Source of the DNA: Clostridiales bacterium
GTDB lineage: Bacteria; Bacillota_A; Clostridia; Saccharofermentanales; Saccharofermentanaceae
Reading direction: 5' to 3'
NCBI GenBank assembly: GCA_017649745.1
Contig: JAGCGE010000294.1
Coordinates: 1-8,112, forward strand
Length of the DNA stretch: 8,112 bases
Shown: positions 7,236 through 8,112 of the stretch, one piece after another
Layout of the letters: each line of letters opens with the position of its first letter
How positions within the stretch are numbered: position 1 is the first letter of the stretch
Program-made: the position numbers and the translations under genes
The notes under the pieces: generated by a model
Database searches by the model: none
What the model saw: only the letters and a program-made list of their open reading frames with translations
Told to the model about the DNA's origin: nothing

Positions 7236-7247
7236 TCAGTATACTGA
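7236..7247. promoter_or_regulatory. 12-bp perfect palindrome in the EAL-gene leader
   Basis: TCAGTATACTGA is a perfect palindrome lying 15-26 bp before the EAL start codon and downstream of the predicted promoter. Its place suggests an operator acting as a roadblock. It also contains a TATACT that could serve as an alternative -10 box, although no fitting -35 is present. Confidence 0.4.
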
Positions 7248-7272
7248 ACCACAAAATACAACTTACTTTACA

Positions 7273-7302
7273 ATTATAAATCTTATTTGATAAGGGTGTC
7301 TA
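7273..7302 (-). promoter_or_regulatory. Promoter of the EAL gene
   Basis: On the minus strand, TAGACA (7297-7302) and TATAAT (7273-7278) are separated by 18 bp. Transcription would start near 7266, giving a leader of about 45 nt that contains the TCAGTATACTGA palindrome. Confidence 0.6.
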
Positions 7303-7325
7303 TTTTATATATGTCAGTTTTATAA

Positions 7326-7346
7326 AAATTTACATATCGTAAATTT
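7326..7346. repeat. AT-rich inverted repeat
   Basis: AAATTTAC and GTAAATTT form a perfect 8-bp inverted repeat around ATATC. It sits upstream of the EAL promoter and has no T-run, so it looks more like a protein-binding site or weak hairpin than a terminator. Confidence 0.4.
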
Positions 7347-7362
7347 GCGCCTTAGATTAACG

Positions 7363-7396
7363 AAACCCCGTAGCTACTGCTGCGGGGTTTTGTTTT
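7363..7396 (+). terminator. Intrinsic terminator, T-run on the plus strand
   Basis: AAACCCCGTAGC (7363-7374) pairs with GCTGCGGGGTTT (7379-7390) over 12 bp with one G-T wobble and a TACT loop, and is followed on the plus strand by TTTTGTTTT. On the minus strand only TTTCGTT follows. It lies 38 bp past the stop of the small minus-strand gene at 7429-7623, so it may serve that gene in a bidirectional way. No plus-strand gene was found to its left. Confidence 0.75.
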
Positions 7397-7428
7397 GGTG
7401 GGTATGAAGTGGGGGTTTATAATATTGT

Positions 7429-7623
7429 TCAGACTGCAATTGCATAATTGCAACTGAAGTCGTTCTTGGTAAATAGCAATGAGCCAAACTTGGCATAAAC
7501 GGATTCGTCTGTTATCTCATCGATTGTTTCATAGAACTCTTCTGCATCATCGAAAAGCATGATTACTTTAAGTTCTTCAAATTCGTCTCTTGTTAATTCA
7601 TATATCGTTCTCTTATCGTTCAT
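7429..7623 (-). CDS. Small acidic hypothetical protein (64 aa)
   Basis: This short gene has a strong GGAGG 7 nt before its ATG and a terminator-like hairpin downstream, which makes it credible. The 64-residue product is acidic, with no membrane segment. It begins with ELTRDEFEELK, has a central acidic stretch DDAEEFYETIDEITDESV, and ends in FTKNDFSCNYAIAV. The layout reminds me of small acidic proteins of unknown function in Firmicutes genomes and mobile elements that share an ELxxxEFEELK start and a late DDFxCN motif; that likeness is from memory and is not proof. Its position near a tRNA gene and an insertion sequence suits accessory DNA. No function can be assigned. Confidence 0.68.
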   Translation of the reverse strand: MNDKRTIYELTRDEFEELKVIMLFDDAEEFYETIDEITDESVYAKFGSLLFTKNDFSCNYAIAV

Positions 7624-7701
7624 AACAAACCTCCGTGTTCAGTTTTTCTTTTCACATATCTATAAGACGTTTCAGTTTTCTCTTTTGTTTCATATGTGCA
7701 C

Positions 7702-7707
7702 ATTATA
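7702..7707 (-). promoter_or_regulatory. Possible -10 box of the small acidic protein gene
   Basis: A perfect TATAAT on the minus strand lies about 80 bp before the gene, but no good -35 is present at the normal distance. A 10-bp palindrome, ATGTGCACAT (7694-7703), overlaps it and could be an operator. The rest of 7624-7757 is AT-rich and shows only short imperfect repeats. Confidence 0.3.
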
Positions 7708-7757
7708 TTTTTTAATTCTTAAGTTCTCGCCAAAAGAAGTTTAAGATTTTATAAAGA

Positions 7758-7786
7758 TTGACATCATTTTTTCTTTGGATTACGAT
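7758..7786 (+). promoter_or_regulatory. tRNA-Gly promoter
   Basis: A consensus TTGACA (7758-7763) and TACGAT (7781-7786) are separated by 17 bp. Initiation near 7793 would leave only a few leader nucleotides before the tRNA. Confidence 0.8.
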
Positions 7787-7796
7787 TTTTTTAATC

Positions 7797-7872
7797 GCAG
7801 GCTTAACTCAGTTGGTAGAGTGTCAGCTTCCCAAGCTGAATGCCGCGGGTTCGATCCCCGTAGCCTGCTCCA
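7797..7872 (+). tRNA. tRNA-Gly (anticodon CCC)
   Basis: A complete cloverleaf can be folded. The acceptor stem is GCAGGCT with AGCCTGC, the D stem ACTC with GAGT, and the anticodon stem TCAGC with GCTGA. The loop is TTCCCAA, placing CCC at 7830-7832. The variable loop has 5 nt, and the T stem GCGGG with CCCGT (one G-U) carries the TTCGATC loop. The discriminator base is T and CCA is encoded at 7870-7872. It reads the glycine codon GGG. It is a lone tRNA with its own promoter; no clear terminator follows, unless the inverted repeat at 7906-7942 plays that part. Confidence 0.96.
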
Positions 7873-7877
7873 GATGA

Positions 7878-7942
7878 TTACGTGTAAATTGCTTGTTTTG
7901 TGTTGATTTGCACGTAATTTGATTCGCACTTTACGTGCAAAT
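7878..7942. repeat. Cluster of short TTACGTGyAAAT repeats
   Basis: TTACGTGTAAAT (7878-7889) is followed by ATTTGCACGTAA (7906-7917, inverted) and TTACGTGCAAAT (7931-7942). The last two form a perfect 12-bp inverted repeat with a 13-nt spacer. A weaker inverted copy of the core, ATTCGCAC, lies at 7922-7929. The group starts 6 bp past the tRNA and ends 36 bp before the insertion sequence. A weak T-run follows, so one job could be ending the tRNA transcript. Confidence 0.6.
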
Positions 7943-7980
7943 TAATGTATTTTTATATAAAATGCCGTAAATTTGAAGTG

Positions 7981-8011
7981 AACCCCTGAAGTTGGACAAA
8001 CTTTGGGGGTT
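7981..8011 (+). promoter_or_regulatory. Hairpin at the IS end covering the transposase ribosome binding site
   Basis: 7981-7993 pairs with 7999-8011 over 13 bp, with two G-T wobbles and a GGACA loop. The right arm contains GGGGG (8005-8009), the only ribosome-binding-like sequence before the transposase ATG, and TTTT follows directly. In a transcript entering from outside, this would hide the binding site or end transcription. Confidence 0.5.
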
Positions 8012-8016
8012 TTAAT

Positions 8017-8112
8017 ATGAAACTAACATTTGAAGACAAGAAAGAAATTTATAATTTGTATTGTCAGGGGTATGGATACAAACTTATCGCACGTATCTAC
8101 CATGTAAATCGA
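8017..8112 (+). CDS. IS3-like transposase, N-terminal HTH part (partial)
   Basis: Thirty-two codons are visible before the window ends, with no stop. The sequence starts MKLTFEDKKEIYNLY and continues through GYGYKLIARIYHVNR. This is the start of a helix-turn-helix domain of the kind found in OrfA of IS3-family transposases, which binds the element's ends. The ATG lies 38 bp inside the presumed element terminus, and GGGGG is 7 nt upstream. Whether the full element is intact, and whether it has the usual OrfA/OrfB frameshift, cannot be seen here. Another HTH-type transposase family is possible. Confidence 0.78.
   Translation, partial: MKLTFEDKKEIYNLYCQGYGYKLIARIYHVNR

Larger units (their letters stand above)
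7979..8112 (+). mobile_element. Left end of an IS3-like insertion sequence (partial)
   Basis: TGAACCCC followed by AAGTTGGACA is the kind of terminal sequence seen at IS3-family ends, which start with TG. A transposase frame opens 38 bp inside. The exact end at 7979 is inferred, because the other end and the target duplication lie outside the window. Confidence 0.7.

Noticed and set aside
7559..7744. 61-codon plus-strand frame overlapping the small acidic protein gene
   Set aside because: It lacks a ribosome binding site and the overlapping minus-strand frame has a strong GGAGG. The hydrophobic look comes from AT-rich DNA.
7878..7942. CRISPR array
   Set aside because: The repeats are only 12 bp, partly inverted, unevenly spaced and few in number.

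Overview
The window looks like a chromosomal segment of a low-to-moderate G+C Gram-positive anaerobe, most likely a member of the Clostridia. The evidence is strong AGGAGG-type ribosome binding sites, TTGACA/TATAAT promoters, AT-rich intergenic DNA, a lipoprotein-type amino-acid binding protein, and XRE, CPBP and PrsW families typical of that class. The species cannot be told from sequence alone.

Layout, left to right. (1) 1-734, minus: the N-terminal part of an XRE regulator with TPR repeats, running off the left edge. (2) 864-1799, minus: a PrsW-type intramembrane protease with two C-terminal zinc ribbons, followed by a clear intrinsic terminator at 797-837. (3) 1992-3214, plus: a two-gene operon of a membrane-anchored XRE regulator and a CPBP (type II CAAX/Abi) intramembrane protease. 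Its promoter at 1933-1960 carries operator-like palindromes. (4) 3219-5474, minus: a complete three-gene amino-acid ABC importer (binding lipoprotein, permease, ATPase) with its own promoter at 5506-5534. (5) 5545-7221, minus: an EAL-domain cyclic-di-GMP phosphodiesterase with its catalytic residues intact and a PAS-like C-terminal half. (6) 7222-8112: a less dense stretch holding a hairpin with a T-run, a small acidic protein gene (7429-7623, minus), a tRNA-Gly(CCC) with its promoter, a cluster of short repeats, and the left end of an insertion sequence with the first 32 codons of an IS3-like transposase.

How the genes may work together. The importer genes form an ordinary uptake operon. The most interesting local arrangement is the divergent PrsW / XRE-membrane / CPBP cluster. 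It pairs a membrane-tethered DNA-binding protein with two intramembrane proteases, which would suit regulation by membrane release, but nothing in the sequence proves this. The EAL protein stands alone, with no diguanylate cyclase beside it. The right end is the accessory part: a tRNA gene, repeats and a transposable element. I see no CRISPR array, toxin-antitoxin pair, phage structural gene or clear defence island.
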